A stretch of 64,000 bases of DNA from Thalassobaculum_A sp040219615 (GTDB lineage Bacteria > Pseudomonadota > Alphaproteobacteria > Thalassobaculales > Thalassobaculaceae), in NCBI RefSeq assembly GCF_040219615.1, contig NZ_JAVJSE010000041.1:434001-498000 (forward strand). The letters are read 5' to 3'. Positions 63,969-64,000 of the stretch are shown one piece after another (within the stretch, counting starts at the first letter, position 1; each line of letters opens with the position of its first letter). The notes under the pieces were generated by a model, which searched no databases, was not told the DNA's origin, and saw only the letters and a list, made by a program, of their open reading frames with translations. The position numbers and the translations under genes are program-made.

Positions 63969-64000
63969 ATGAAGCGTCGTTCATTTCTTACCGGGGCCAG
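63969..64000 (+). CDS. Start of a probable Tat-exported protein, cut by window edge
   Basis: Only MKRRSFLTGA is visible. The RRSFLTGA start is a twin-arginine signal, common in TRAP or ABC substrate-binding proteins and in cofactor enzymes. GGGAG lies six bases upstream. Identity cannot be told. Confidence 0.7.
   Translation, partial: MKRRSFLTGA

Overview
GC-rich (roughly 68-70 %) chromosomal DNA from an alphaproteobacterium, probably a Rhodospirillales-type marine or soil heterotroph. The placement rests on several alphaproteobacterial hallmarks: the pcm-tolC-popZ-valS order, a PopZ polar organiser, an aapJQMP general amino-acid permease next to metC, an NDUFS4-type complex I accessory subunit, form II coxSLM genes, a TPP riboswitch in front of thiXY, Bpt leucyltransferase, and ABC-F, SixA and GntR/FCD proteins of alphaproteobacterial type. 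Genes are packed tightly, with many 4-bp ATGA overlaps. I saw no phage, insertion sequence, plasmid function or CRISPR array; this is core/shell chromosome.

Layout. 1-5000: minus-strand pcm-tolC-popZ-valS cluster (valS cut by the window edge) behind a good sigma-70 promoter. 5039-5309: tRNA-Cys, tRNA-Asn and a terminator. 5334-7749: hydrolase/OsmC fusion, SixA-like phosphatase and methyltransferase operon. 7793-11434: a GNAT gene, then cysteine synthase, mercaptopyruvate sulfurtransferase and a double-GNAT protein overlapping by ATGA. 11477-17195: PRISE-type reductase, terminator and the aapJQMP operon with a sigma-54-type promoter. 17520-20435: metC, a short ModE-like regulator, an FNR/FixK box, a long hairpin and an HD-GYP protein. 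20469-25013: four-module rhodanese, ABC-F ATPase and EamA transporter. 25026-29950: tRNA-Arg, the complex I subunit, tRNA-Pro, a lipoprotein, O-methyltransferase, Ldh-type dehydrogenase, DUF192 and a histone-deacetylase-like gene.

30021-31914 is a thiamine-precursor uptake operon: TPP riboswitch, a 24-codon leader ORF and thiXY. After a class IV aminotransferase, 33027-40540 is a nine-gene Mrp-type cation/proton antiporter whose first seven genes follow the order of the antiporter half of archaeal membrane-bound hydrogenase; it carries three different D-type subunits and no hydrogenase. 40627-47435 holds coxG, glutathione-dependent formaldehyde dehydrogenase, a repeat-rich spacer, a GntR regulator and form II coxSLM. 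47542-57244 contains a CigR-like protein, pyrophosphatase, a CoA-transferase/aldehyde dehydrogenase/penicillin-acylase-like operon, an outer-membrane protein, threonine ammonia-lyase behind a perfect inverted repeat, and a flavin reductase. 57461-59510 is the flagellar stator pair motAB.

59641-62816 is the most suggestive unexplained locus: a permuted ATP-grasp enzyme, an alpha-E protein and the aminoacyl-tRNA-dependent protein transferase Bpt in one tight operon, which could together form a peptide- or protein-modifying system. A glycosyltransferase-like gene and the first codons of a probable Tat-exported protein close the window. Functions are inferred from protein motifs and neighbourhood only; no database search was run.
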